Source: Herminiimonas sp. (GTDB lineage Bacteria > Pseudomonadota > Gammaproteobacteria > Burkholderiales > Burkholderiaceae). From it: a stretch of DNA of 64,000 nucleotides. Below the pieces are notes generated by a model, which was not told the origin of the DNA, did no database searches, and worked only from the letters and a program-made list of their open reading frames with translations. Shown piece by piece: positions 32,805-40,679 of the stretch. Location of the stretch: NCBI RefSeq assembly GCF_030655415.1, contig NZ_JAURVN010000004.1:434001-498000 (forward strand). The letters run 5' to 3'. The stretch's first letter is position 1. Every line of letters starts with the position of its first letter. Position numbers and translations under genes: made by a program.

Positions 32805-33262
32805 TGAAAATTACCCTTCTAAGTCTCTTCTTTTTATCAATTGCTGCCCATGCCCATCAGGTTGTAACCATTGCTGACGGTGACACAATGACGCTATTGG
32901 TCGATCAGAAACCGCTGAAGATAAGGCTAGCCAATATAGACGCGCCAGAAAAGAAGCAGCCATTCGGTCAACGGTCAAAGGAATCGCTATCTAAGCTGTG
33001 CTGGGGCAAAGATGCGAAATATGTGACCGAGACTATCGATAAATATAAGCGCACGGTCGCGGTCGTCTTCTGTGACGGCGCACAGGTCCACAAGGTTCAG
33101 GTAGCGTTAGGCATGGCTTGGGTGTACCCGAAATACAATAAGGACTCCAACCTGCCAGCGTTGCAGCAAGCGGCTAAGCTGACCGGGTTAGGCTTGTGGG
33201 CTGATCCGCATCCCCTGTCTCCTTGGGAGTGGCGGAAGGCGCAGAAAGTGCCCATGCGGTAG
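32804..33262 (+). CDS. Secreted staphylococcal-nuclease-like (thermonuclease) protein
   Basis: 152 residues. Signal peptide (cleaved near A-H-A, residue 17), then the SNase fold. Metal and catalytic residues are all present: D25/D27 (ADGDT), R41, D46, E49 (RLANIDAPE), R83 (YKRTVA). Degrades DNA/RNA outside the cytoplasm using calcium. Such genes are common on plasmids and integrative elements. Translationally coupled to the preceding gene. Confidence 0.92.
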   Translation: MKITLLSLFFLSIAAHAHQVVTIADGDTMTLLVDQKPLKIRLANIDAPEKKQPFGQRSKESLSKLCWGKDAKYVTETIDKYKRTVAVVFCDGAQVHKVQVALGMAWVYPKYNKDSNLPALQQAAKLTGLGLWADPHPLSPWEWRKAQKVPMR

Positions 33263-33266
33263 GTAG

Positions 33267-33284
33267 TTTGCAATCGATTGCAAA
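33267..33284. repeat. Perfect 18-bp palindrome 1
   Basis: TTTGCAATCGATTGCAAA, 4 nt after the nuclease stop. No spacer, so more likely a protein site than a hairpin. Confidence 0.6.
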
Positions 33285-33334
33285 GCTCCGATTAAGGATT
33301 TCGATGATCTTCCGCGCAGGGCTTTTTTACGCCC

Positions 33335-33352
33335 TTTCCTAATATTAGGAAA
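33335..33352. repeat. Perfect 18-bp palindrome 2
   Basis: TTTCCTAATATTAGGAAA, 50 nt beyond the first palindrome and just before a terminator. Confidence 0.6.
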
Positions 33353-33358
33353 CTCCAT

Positions 33359-33377
33359 CCGCTTCGGCGGTTTTTAT
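33359..33377 (+). terminator. Terminator of the lipoprotein-nuclease operon
   Basis: CCGC-TTCG-GCGG followed by TTTTTATT. Confidence 0.75.
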
Positions 33378-33452
33378 TGTCCATGTTTATGAGATTGGTT
33401 TCCCAAGAGACGAACAAGGACGATAAGCCCTTTTTATATTTAGGATTTATTT

Positions 33453-33980
33453 ATGGTTATCAATTTAGATTGGGCTAATTTATTGGTTGGAGCGGCAATC
33501 GGTGCCGCGTTTGGTGGATTGTTGAGTTATATCGTCTCAAAGCATTTCTACAAAATATCTAAAAAAGATTCCGCCCCTGCAAACTGGTCAACAAATGCTA
33601 TAGCGCAAGCATTTGAAGATCAAATCTTTGCTGACTTTAACGTGCCAGGAGTAATTAGCAGGCGAGAGGATAATCCGCCTTCTTGGGGTATTCCCTATCT
33701 CAACGATGTGAAATACTTCACCCCTCAAGGACATCCTAACGTCAGAGAAATTCTTTTCAGAATCAGTGACGAGGATATTGATTTCTATAACGCAGATATT
33801 AAGGTCTCGAATGGGCATGGAGCGGCGATACATCCTACTTACATCGCCTTTGGTTTTTATCGTCTCACACTTCAAATTACTCAAGGTGACGCGGAGTCGG
33901 CTGTGTTGATTTTTTATTTGCAGGATAGGCCGAAGGGCAAAAAGCCACATACAGCTACCAATCAATTTAACTTCCAGTAA
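33453..33980 (+). CDS. Membrane-anchored hypothetical protein
   Basis: 175 residues. One N-terminal transmembrane glycine-rich helix (LLVGAAIGAAFGGLLSYIV), then a soluble domain (about 60-175) with beta-rich sequence. AGGA lies 8 nt upstream. No family recognised. Follows the terminator, so separately transcribed. Confidence 0.7.
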   Translation: MVINLDWANLLVGAAIGAAFGGLLSYIVSKHFYKISKKDSAPANWSTNAIAQAFEDQIFADFNVPGVISRREDNPPSWGIPYLNDVKYFTPQGHPNVREILFRISDEDIDFYNADIKVSNGHGAAIHPTYIAFGFYRLTLQITQGDAESAVLIFYLQDRPKGKKPHTATNQFNFQ

Positions 33981-34434
33981 GTAAATGCATTCTCCGGATC
34001 AATTGTGCGAGGCGAATGAAACGCAACTCTGGACATCGCACGCATATCAGTTTCATTGGAATGCAAGCCGTCTGAATTATTGGCAGAAGCGGGTTTGTAG
34101 TGAAGATAGTAGTGAATTGAACAGACACAAAAACGCCCGCGTCCATTACGGAGGCAGGCTAATTTAAGAGGGTATCACCAGACCTATAGTGGTAAGTGTA
34201 AAACCCGAGCGAGTTTCCTCTGCTCTGTCTTTATTCTACACGATTAATTTTCTCGCAAACTTAGTTCGGAAGTTATCCAATTTCATGTAAGTTTTTACCA
34301 ATGTATAGTGGTGAATAAAGTTGCCTTGTGTCAACCAAAGATTTTCTCTAACGTTATTGGCTTGAATCTGCAATTTACTTACACTGCATAAACTTGTCCG
34401 TTGACTGACATCCAAATCCCAATCGAGGAATGTT
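33981..34434. other. Intergenic region, no convincing gene
   Basis: A 60-codon frame (33985-34167) has no homology I recognise and poor coding character. The region ends with the likely promoter of the coiled-coil gene at 34435. Short inverted stretches only. Confidence 0.4.
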
Positions 34435-35007
34435 ATGAGCATTGAAAAAACTTTTTTAGCTGCACATTTAATTAATCAGGATGACGCTGCAAGCCGAGCA
34501 CGGGTTGATCAACACAACATTGACGCTCAACAAGCTGTTCGTATTAGCGATCAACAAAATGAGATTCAGCGACTAAGTGTCGAGCTACGAAACAGCCAAG
34601 GTACGTCAAATACTGAACGTAAATTGAAAGAAGAAGTTGAAGCTTATGAAAAGCTTTTGTGCGGACCAATGCTCGATATAGCGAAAAAGAATGGCAAGTT
34701 CAAACAAACATATGAAAAGCAGCAAGAGTTAATGGCTCAGTGGATGCTGAGTCAGAAAGCATTTAAAGAGATTGCGCTTCAATACGGGAAGAAATTAGGT
34801 ATATCACCCGACGAAGTTTTAAAAGAGTTTGATGTAGTTCAAGAAAATCTTTTGAATAATAAAGCTGAGTTTGAAAAAGTTGATGCCCAGCTTATTAACG
34901 ATCTCCAAAGTTCCAAAAGACGTGAATCGGACGACGCAGAGAAAAAACGATTGGATGATGAGCACTTTGACTCAATCTTGAAAAAGCACGCTGTAAAACC
35001 TTCCTAA
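34435..35007 (+). CDS. Coiled-coil hypothetical protein
   Basis: 190 residues, highly charged and helical throughout, with long coiled-coil stretches (30-75 and 125-185). No membrane span or signal. Ribosome-binding site GAGGAA. Converges on umuC. Function unknown. Confidence 0.7.
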   Translation: MSIEKTFLAAHLINQDDAASRARVDQHNIDAQQAVRISDQQNEIQRLSVELRNSQGTSNTERKLKEEVEAYEKLLCGPMLDIAKKNGKFKQTYEKQQELMAQWMLSQKAFKEIALQYGKKLGISPDEVLKEFDVVQENLLNNKAEFEKVDAQLINDLQSSKRRESDDAEKKRLDDEHFDSILKKHAVKPS

Positions 35008-35068
35008 CTTTCTTTAGCATTTGTTTTTCACTGCAAGAACGTGCTCACCACAGAAAAGAATCAGAGCA

Positions 35069-36340
35069 TCAAGCCATAGCAGTCGGAATCTGATTCCAAT
35101 CGGTCGTGTAGTGGGGAGTGCAGTGCTCGAACCTCGCAGACCATTGTTTATCAATACCGGATGATGCAAGGCTGACTGTGTTTCTTCCATAACAGCTATT
35201 CAAAGCATCCATAGCCAGCATTAACTTTGCAGATCGAGGGTCTTCATCTCGGAATAGCAATTGCTGGCGAACGGCTGCTGAGGATAGCTCCATCAAAACT
35301 ATCCCTGCCTTCTTATACGAATAGCCCCTTTGGTAAATCCTTCGCAGTCCAAACAAAGCTGCTGCTACAAGTCTTCTTGTGTCGTTAGTCGCTTCTGTCA
35401 ATGGAATCGTAATGCTGTTGCTGTATTGCTTGTCCTGCTCTCGGAATCGATTTGTTTCAACGAATACATTCACCATATTGCAAACGCTGGCCTCGTTGCG
35501 AAGCCCTTCTGCTGCTGTCGTTGCGTAAGTTGAGACTGCTTCCCGTAAACCTCGATACGTAGTAACCATTTCTCCAAACGATCTTGAGGAGATAATTTGT
35601 TTGCGTAACGGTGCGACTTCCTCAATAGCTAAGCAGGACATCCCCTGCAGCTCGTTAACCGTCCGCTCCATAACAACGCCAAAACGATCACGGAGCCGCT
35701 TAGGACTCGCTGAGCGCAAGTCCTGCACTGTCTCTATGCCTAGCCCTATCAATTGAACCTGCAAGCGCCTACCAATGCCCCATACCTCGCCTACATCTAG
35801 CTTAGAAAAATAACGTTGAATGTCTGCATCACTTAACGCATTGAAATCACAAACGCCATTGAATTCTTCATTTTTCTTTGCGAGATGATTAGAAAGCTTA
35901 GCAAGGGTCTTAGAAGGGGCTATACCCGCACAGACAGGCAAACCCGTCCACATTCTTATCCGTTGACGCATATGCTGTCCTAGCTCCGTATAGGAAGGCC
36001 ACAAGCCCTCTAATCCTTCCAGCTGGAGGAAGCTCTCATCTATTGAATAAACTTCTACTTGAGGCGCATATCCTCTGAGGATTTGCATAACTCTGTCCGA
36101 CATATCGCCATAGAGGGTGTAATTAGACGAAAGCGCAATAATGCCGTGCTTCTTAGCGAGGTCTCTCATTTGGAACCACGGTGCGCCCATCTTTATGCCA
36201 AGTGCCTTAGCTTCATTCGATCTCGCTACAGCACAGCCATCGTTATTTGATAGAACTACGAGCGGTACTTTTCCAAGTTTTGGATTGAATACTCGTTCAC
36301 AACTGCAGTAAAAATTGTTTACGTCAACAAGGGCAAACAT
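35069..36340 (-). CDS. umuC: Translesion DNA polymerase V catalytic subunit UmuC
   Basis: 423 residues, the normal UmuC length. Y-family palm motif [15 protein letters not shown] with the first metal-binding aspartate D6, and the catalytic Y-S-I-D-E-S-F. Little-finger and C-terminal parts complete (ends near [10 protein letters not shown]). Starts 4 nt after umuD stop, so one SOS operon. Copies past DNA lesions with low fidelity. A fragment of a related umuC survives at 27457-27537. Confidence 0.95.
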   Translation of the reverse strand: MFALVDVNNFYCSCERVFNPKLGKVPLVVLSNNDGCAVARSNEAKALGIKMGAPWFQMRDLAKKHGIIALSSNYTLYGDMSDRVMQILRGYAPQVEVYSIDESFLQLEGLEGLWPSYTELGQHMRQRIRMWTGLPVCAGIAPSKTLAKLSNHLAKKNEEFNGVCDFNALSDADIQRYFSKLDVGEVWGIGRRLQVQLIGLGIETVQDLRSASPKRLRDRFGVVMERTVNELQGMSCLAIEEVAPLRKQIISSRSFGEMVTTYRGLREAVSTYATTAAEGLRNEASVCNMVNVFVETNRFREQDKQYSNSITIPLTEATNDTRRLVAAALFGLRRIYQRGYSYKKAGIVLMELSSAAVRQQLLFRDEDPRSAKLMLAMDALNSCYGRNTVSLASSGIDKQWSARFEHCTPHYTTDWNQIPTAMA

Positions 36341-36344
36341 GACA

Positions 36345-36806
36345 TTACGATTTAAAAATGTGGATTACAGACGTGACAACGCCCCAAATAATTAGCTCAT
36401 CACCATCTTTGAAACAGATAGGTTGAAAGTCAGGATTTGCAGGTCGTAGTTCAACCACACGGCCTCTCTTGTAGAGCTTCTTAACTGTCACTTCCCCATT
36501 AATTTCCGCAACAACGATATGCCCGTGCTTTGCTTCGACCGAGCGATCAACTACAACAATGTCGCCATCATTAATCCCTTCATCCCTCATGGAAAATCCG
36601 CTGACATTCCAGAAGAAAGTAGCAGGGCTATTCCGAATCAGAAGTTCGTTTAAATCGAGACTTTTGCCTTTGTAATCACGAGCTGGAGATGCAAAGCCTG
36701 CAGGCACTGGACATAACGCAAGAGGACGCCGCACCACTGGCGGGTCAATCGCAGCTCTGACGAATTGCGATAGTAAAGGCTCTGCTTTTGCGGTAAATGT
36801 TATCAT
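36345..36806 (-). CDS. umuD: UmuD-type SOS mutagenesis peptidase
   Basis: 153 residues. Cleavage site A36-G37 (VPAGFASP), catalytic S72 (GFSMRDEG) and K109 (EVTVKKLY) as in LexA/UmuD S24 peptidases. RecA filament triggers self-cleavage to the active form that joins UmuC. The start is only 6 nt after the LexA box and has no Shine-Dalgarno; the predicted -10 (TATAAA) lies in the box, so the message should be almost leaderless. Confidence 0.95.
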   Translation of the reverse strand: MITFTAKAEPLLSQFVRAAIDPPVVRRPLALCPVPAGFASPARDYKGKSLDLNELLIRNSPATFFWNVSGFSMRDEGINDGDIVVVDRSVEAKHGHIVVAEINGEVTVKKLYKRGRVVELRPANPDFQPICFKDGDELIIWGVVTSVIHIFKS

Positions 36807-36812
36807 TTTGAA

Positions 36813-36828
36813 CTGTGTATTTATACAG
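36813..36828. promoter_or_regulatory. LexA (SOS) box of umuDC
   Basis: CTGT-N8-ACAG with the exact spacing and an AT-rich centre (GTATTTAT), directly before umuD. It overlaps the predicted -10 box TATAAA on the minus strand. Confidence 0.9.
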
Positions 36829-36867
36829 CCAGTATAGACAGTCGATTAGAGCCTTGGCAAGGTTAGC

Positions 36868-36894
36868 GCACAGATATATTTTCATAACCTGTGC
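36868..36894. promoter_or_regulatory. Inverted repeat between umuD and the SRAP gene
   Basis: GCACAG and CTGTGC arms separated by 15 nt, 35 nt before the SRAP start. Spacing is not that of a LexA box. Possible operator for the divergent gene. Confidence 0.4.
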
Positions 36895-36929
36895 AATGAT
36901 TGCTTAGCGAATAACAAACAGGATTCCAA

Positions 36930-37595
36930 ATGTGCATCAGTTTCCGTGCTCCAACGCCCGACACAATGGTTGAGACATTTACTGCTCCGGTAGTCGATCA
37001 ACCCGAATGGCCTCAAGAGGTATGGCAGGACTATCTAGCACCGATCATTTTGGGAGATGGTTCTGCAAGGCATACACGGGTTGCGTCATACGGCATCGTT
37101 CCTCAGAAACGGAAGCCGCCTCAAGTTAAGAGAATGTCCACAATGAATGCCCGTGTTGAAACGGTTGGCGAGAAGCGCAGTTACAGCAAGCAATGGCGGG
37201 AGGGAAAGCTGTGCCTAGTACCCTGCATGCACTTCTACGAACCTATGTGGCTTGAGGAAGACACGGTGCACGTCAGGCACAAGATTGGTTTAGCAGACGG
37301 TAGGCCGTTTGGCGTGGCAGGTCTGTGGAAAGAATGGTCAAATCCAGACGGCACGGTAGATATGTCATTCACGCAGCTCACCATGAATGCAGACGACCAC
37401 CCGTTTATGAATCAATTTCACCGCTCGAATGACGAGAAGCGATCACTGATTATTATCCCCGAGGCAGAATGGGATGCTTGGCTGGGTTGCAGAAATCCTG
37501 AAGAAGCTCGATCATTCTTTCAGCTATATCCGCCTGCTTTTATGGTTTCAGAGCCAGCCCCGAAACCGACTCAGCAAAAACAATTAGAAATCTAA
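36930..37595 (+). CDS. SOS response-associated peptidase (SRAP/YedK/HMCES family)
   Basis: 221 residues. Catalytic C2 follows the initiator methionine (MC), with N73 (MNARVET), E104 (HFYEP) and H164 (NQFHRS) in family positions. The protein forms a DNA-protein crosslink at abasic sites in single-stranded DNA and protects them. The usual H-x-R-M-P reads H-R-S-N here, a departure from most relatives. Divergent from umuDC with 123 nt between the starts, consistent with shared damage control. Confidence 0.92.
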   Translation: MCISFRAPTPDTMVETFTAPVVDQPEWPQEVWQDYLAPIILGDGSARHTRVASYGIVPQKRKPPQVKRMSTMNARVETVGEKRSYSKQWREGKLCLVPCMHFYEPMWLEEDTVHVRHKIGLADGRPFGVAGLWKEWSNPDGTVDMSFTQLTMNADDHPFMNQFHRSNDEKRSLIIIPEAEWDAWLGCRNPEEARSFFQLYPPAFMVSEPAPKPTQQKQLEI

Positions 37596-37611
37596 GACCT
37601 AAAATTAAAAT

Positions 37612-38139
37612 ATGAAACCAGAGATACCTCTTAAGTCAATGCACCCGAAAAAATTTTGGAAAAAACGTACATCGAATAATAAATCCCCAAATAGAGCAAT
37701 AATAATTGGAGGCATTTGTGGAATTATCGGAGCAATACTCGGATCAGTATCAAGTGGACTAGTTACTCAATACGGAGAGAGACAAAAACAACGTGATTTA
37801 GTTATGGTTGAGTCGTTCAAATGGCATCAACAAGACGGCCCGGTCGAATTAATGAATGTGAAATTATTATTCGATCAAATGCGCAACCTCACCTTTTCCA
37901 ACAAAGAGTCGATTGAACGTTTGGCAACTTTGATACGCTCAAATCCTGAGTGCGCAAATGCTCTAAACGCAGGCTGTAAAGCCGTGATGATCGAAACAAT
38001 TCGTATAAATCGCGGGGATGTTGGTTCGGGAGCTGCTTCTGCAGAAGATATCGATACGCTTCTTACTCCTGCATACGACAGGGCAGCAGAAGGAGTGCGT
38101 GTTTTGAAAACTCAGAATCAGCTGCAAACCGGAAGATGA
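37612..38139 (+). CDS. Membrane-anchored hypothetical protein
   Basis: 175 residues. Basic N-terminus (KKFWKKRTSNNK), one transmembrane helix (AIIIGGICGIIGAILGSVSSG), then a helical soluble domain. Follows SRAP by 16 nt on the same strand, probably co-transcribed. No family recognised. Confidence 0.68.
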   Translation: MKPEIPLKSMHPKKFWKKRTSNNKSPNRAIIIGGICGIIGAILGSVSSGLVTQYGERQKQRDLVMVESFKWHQQDGPVELMNVKLLFDQMRNLTFSNKESIERLATLIRSNPECANALNAGCKAVMIETIRINRGDVGSGAASAEDIDTLLTPAYDRAAEGVRVLKTQNQLQTGR

Positions 38140-38148
38140 ATATGTAGC

Positions 38149-38487
38149 TCAGTCGAAAATTCCGGTTGATTCGTCAGCACTCAATCTTCTAGTAGTGGCT
38201 ATTTCTGTTCGAGAATAAAGTCTCTCTGTGACAGGATCAACCCATACACCCTTAGAGTTTTCTTCATGAAATCCACGGCTTGCGTACAGCTCACGAAATG
38301 AAACAGTTTCGCAAGTTTCGCAGCGGATTATCTGCATAGCGATTTCAAGTCGATCATCGTTCTCAAACACCGTTCTTGCTTCGTGTGAAGCTACCACCTT
38401 GTGACCAGTAGATTTCTCGCATGAATCACAGTGAATCAGCTGAACCGCAGGTAAATTGGTTTTTAAGACTTCCTTGGTCGTTTTCAT
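38149..38487 (-). CDS. Small zinc-binding-like hypothetical protein
   Basis: 112 residues from MKTTKEVL, with GGAGAGAG upstream. Two cysteine pairs (HCDSC and RCETCE) likely bind one zinc, as in DUF4145-like or zinc-ribbon regulators. The middle is E-rich helical. Transcribed from the same side as the two following genes. Confidence 0.72.
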   Translation of the reverse strand: MKTTKEVLKTNLPAVQLIHCDSCEKSTGHKVVASHEARTVFENDDRLEIAMQIIRCETCETVSFRELYASRGFHEENSKGVWVDPVTERLYSRTEIATTRRLSADESTGIFD

Positions 38488-38564
38488 TTGCTCTCTCCGT
38501 GCATTTAAACAGAAGGATAGCAGAGAGATTAATGCATTGAATATCAACTAGTTTGATAAAAACG

Positions 38565-38969
38565 TTAACTAAAAACCGCACCACATCCTGAACATTCAGA
38601 CACTTCACCTGTTTCCATTTTCCTGCAATGAGGGCAAATTGTTACTGTCGAGACGGGCACGTATGACCTTACTATTTTCGGTTTGGAGACAGGTTCTTCA
38701 CCGATTTCTTTGACATCATTTTGTGTGTTGACTTTGGTATTAGAAAACCCAAAGCCCAAGAGAATCGATCCGACTATGGAAATGACTCCTGAGAAAATCA
38801 ATAGATTTTGACGTTCATTCATGAGGCTTAAATTTGCTACTTTCGTTGCTGGCGTTGAAACTCCGTAACCGTAATCCTTAGCAGGGATATCGACGCCTAC
38901 CTCCATTGTTAGAGCATAAAGACCCAGCATCAAACCGGCTATAAGTAGAATGATTCCGCTGATTTTCAT
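38565..38969 (-). CDS. Two-span membrane protein with C-terminal zinc ribbon
   Basis: 134 residues. Transmembrane helices at about 4-22 and 58-76, then a C-terminal zinc ribbon (CPHCRK...CSGCG). Overlaps the upstream lipoprotein gene by 4 nt. Unknown function. Confidence 0.72.
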   Translation of the reverse strand: MKISGIILLIAGLMLGLYALTMEVGVDIPAKDYGYGVSTPATKVANLSLMNERQNLLIFSGVISIVGSILLGFGFSNTKVNTQNDVKEIGEEPVSKPKIVRSYVPVSTVTICPHCRKMETGEVSECSGCGAVFS

Positions 38970-39214
38970 TTATATCCTTTGGACTGCAAACAAAGCTCCA
39001 TGATTTTGTTTTGCTTCATCTGGATTGCAGCCCCTTCAAACATTGTTCCTCGATATTCCCAGTCCGCAGAACTGTTCATCATTGATTGCATCTTGCACGC
39101 TGCATTATCTTGAGCTGCCTCAGAATCGGATACGTTCTTAGTAAGCATCTTTGGTTGAGGTGCAGCACAGCCACACAAGGTAAAAAACAGTCCAAAACAT
39201 ATTAATGAGCGCAT
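38966..39214 (-). CDS. Small lipoprotein, unknown
   Basis: 82 residues. Lipobox LCGC (C16), then a polar mature part with a cysteine pair (NAACKMQS...MELCLQSKGYK). ATGA overlap with the next gene. Its promoter faces that of the XRE regulator across a repeated operator. Confidence 0.72.
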   Translation of the reverse strand: MRSLICFGLFFTLCGCAAPQPKMLTKNVSDSEAAQDNAACKMQSMMNSSADWEYRGTMFEGAAIQMKQNKIMELCLQSKGYK

Positions 39215-39242
39215 TCATATCTCCGTTTGATAATTTGGCGAT

Positions 39243-39259
39243 ACTAAGCATTCCTTAGT
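39243..39259. promoter_or_regulatory. XRE operator pair 1 (ACTAAG/CTTAGT)
   Basis: ACTAAG-N5-CTTAGT, perfect arms, between divergent promoters of the lipoprotein and XRE genes. Confidence 0.65.
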
Positions 39260-39286
39260 GTGGCGTCAACTGAATCCTACGACGAT

Positions 39287-39306
39287 CTTAGTTTTGGAGG
39301 ACTAAG
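39287..39306. promoter_or_regulatory. XRE operator pair 2 bracketing the ribosome-binding site
   Basis: CTTAGT-N8-ACTAAG. Same half-site as pair 1 in opposite order, enclosing the GGAGG of the XRE gene. As DNA it is an operator candidate; as RNA the arms could pair and hide the ribosome-binding site. Confidence 0.65.
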
Positions 39307-39307
39307 A

Positions 39308-39613
39308 ATGTCGGTGATTGCTAAACGTCTGAAAGAAGCTCGGAAGGCTGAAGGAATCTCGCAAGAGAGGCTAGGCGTACTTGCCGGAATTGATGAAATG
39401 TCTGCGAGTGCGCGCATGAATCAATATGAACGCGAAAAGCATATACCGGACGTGTCGGTAGTAGAGCGAATTGCAAAAGCTCTAAATCTCCCAGTCTCGT
39501 ATTTTTATGAGCAAGACGATGAAATAGCTTCGCTACTGGTATCAATTTACGGCATGAATCAAACGAGGAGAAAAAAGATTGCTGCTTTTATCGAGCAGAT
39601 AAAAGCCACTTAG
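39308..39613 (+). CDS. XRE-family transcriptional regulator
   Basis: 101 residues from ATG with GGAGGAC upstream. Helix-turn-helix at about 10-65 (ISQERLGVLAGIDEMSASARMNQYERE), C-terminal short dimerisation tail. Repressor-like small regulator, likely controlling itself and the divergent lipoprotein operon through the ACTAAG sites, in the manner of a prophage or island switch. Confidence 0.9.
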   Translation: MSVIAKRLKEARKAEGISQERLGVLAGIDEMSASARMNQYEREKHIPDVSVVERIAKALNLPVSYFYEQDDEIASLLVSIYGMNQTRRKKIAAFIEQIKAT

Positions 39614-39630
39614 TGAATATGAGGAATACG

Positions 39631-39915
39631 ATGAAAGATTGGATTGATGATGTATTGATGATTTTGGCTTACTCTCGTAAAACGCAGTTGGCATTTATGC
39701 TGGGTGTAGTTGGATTTCTCGTAATTTTGCTAACTGGCTGGTATCAGCTAGAGAATTTCCAGCTACAGGGAATGATGGCTCCTTATTCGGATTTTTTCAG
39801 AGATAAGATTTTAAGAAAATATGACAAGGCAGCATGGTTCTGTCTCATCAGCTTTTGGATATTAGCTTTTAAGATGTACCAGAAGGATAAAAAGCGATTC
39901 TACAAATTCTATTGA
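39631..39915 (+). CDS. Two-span membrane protein, unknown
   Basis: 94 residues from the ATG preceded by GAGGA; a GTG at 39613 overlapping the XRE stop is possible. Two transmembrane helices (about 18-38 and 66-82), basic C-terminus (KMYQKDKKRFYKFY). Co-transcribed with the XRE gene. Confidence 0.62.
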   Translation: MKDWIDDVLMILAYSRKTQLAFMLGVVGFLVILLTGWYQLENFQLQGMMAPYSDFFRDKILRKYDKAAWFCLISFWILAFKMYQKDKKRFYKFY

Positions 39916-39936
39916 AGCATCATCTATACGTATGCA

Positions 39937-40287
39937 TCAAAAAGGAATGTCAGGAGGATTGTTCTGATATTCGATTTGCTTACTTCTCTTGTCTCGAGCT
40001 GCCTCAATGTGGCTATCCATATCTTTGAGAAATGCAGGAATGTGAAGAGCTACACGAGAATAGGTAACGCCTTTGCGGTTATGTAGCTCGTCTAGAATTT
40101 GATTGCCGATCTTATGGTTAACCTGTCCTGCCATAACCATAAGTAACTCACAGGCTATCTGGATATACTCAATTTCAGGCAAGCCCTCACCGCCATTTTC
40201 AAATGCTGTAATCACAGCTCCCAAGTCCGACTCTGCTATCGCTTTGCTTTCATCATCAAACAGAAGCTCATCTGGCAGTGCTTCCAT
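39937..40287 (-). CDS. Right-end island protein, unknown
   Basis: 116 residues from MEALPDEL with GAGGAG upstream. Acidic N-terminus and a helical body (EIEYIQIACELLMVMAGQVNHK). It lies next to attR and could be read from the old dusA promoter, now pointing into the island (inference). Confidence 0.68.
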   Translation of the reverse strand: MEALPDELLFDDESKAIAESDLGAVITAFENGGEGLPEIEYIQIACELLMVMAGQVNHKIGNQILDELHNRKGVTYSRVALHIPAFLKDMDSHIEAARDKRSKQIEYQNNPPDIPF

Positions 40288-40305
40288 AATTACTCCTCTA
40301 GTCAC

Positions 40306-40326
40306 TGCTCACGAATTGCTCACGAC
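40306..40326. repeat. Right arm-type integrase sites
   Basis: TGCTCACGAA (40306-40315) and TGCTCACGAC (40317-40326), matching the repeats at the left end. About 40 nt inside attR. Confidence 0.72.
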
Positions 40327-40352
40327 CAGCATAAAACCCTCATGAATACTAG

Positions 40353-40418
40353 TTATTCTTTCCAGTCCATCATTGGAGCAACAGAGATACGGCGCGAAGG
40401 AGTGATAGTTGGTTTCAT
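40353..40418 (-). pseudogene. dusA: Displaced 5' end of dusA
   Basis: On the minus strand the frame reads MKPTITPSRR then RISVAPMMDW, followed by K-E-stop in island DNA (21 residues). The part after the attachment core equals the DusA N-terminus at 18299-18318. This is the native start cut off by integration, and it shows the pre-integration gene had a different first 10 residues. Confidence 0.95.
40366..40385. other. Right attachment site (attR)
   Basis: Second exact copy of TCCATCATTGGAGCAACAGA, inside the dusA remnant. Confidence 0.93.
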
Positions 40419-40679
40419 TACGACTGACGAGCTAGCGAAAAATTGAAGAACCTTTATCTGCACTGAGAAGTAGCTGCAAGGACAACAAGCGAATTGGAAT
40501 AACACGAAGTATACGCAAGATTACGAATGCAGGCTTTATTCTGTGTCGATCTTGTCATCCAGTCATCCTTGGTCTATTTGGCTCTTGTTTGCACCTTGCT
40601 TGCACCTGCGATCAGCTCTATTTCTTCCCGCTCACAAACGTAATACCATTACCTTCACTATTTAAAAACAACAGCGGCC
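40419..40679. other. Former dusA upstream region
   Basis: Chromosomal DNA that used to precede dusA and now separates attR from the aminotransferase. It should hold the old dusA promoter (minus strand) and the aminotransferase promoter (plus strand). No gene. Confidence 0.5.

Larger units (their letters stand above)
18299..40385 (+). mobile_element. dusA-integrated genomic island (about 22 kb)
   Basis: Bounded by the exact 20-bp direct repeat TCCATCATTGGAGCAACAGA (18299-18318 and 40366-40385). A tyrosine integrase begins 160 nt inside the left end. Base composition inside is visibly more AT-rich than the flanks, and most genes are unique or unknown. dusA 5' ends are an established hotspot for such islands. 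Contents: replication/recombination module at left, mixed cargo at right, no structural phage genes and no conjugation genes. It may be an integrative mobilisable element, a satellite or a self-replicating cryptic element. Confidence 0.95.

Noticed and set aside
33985..34167. 60-codon plus-strand frame after the membrane protein
   Set aside because: No ribosome-binding site, odd composition and no similarity I can see. Left as intergenic.
18299..40385. Island as an intact prophage
   Set aside because: No terminase, portal, capsid, tail or lysis genes can be recognised. The XRE switch and integrase alone are not enough.
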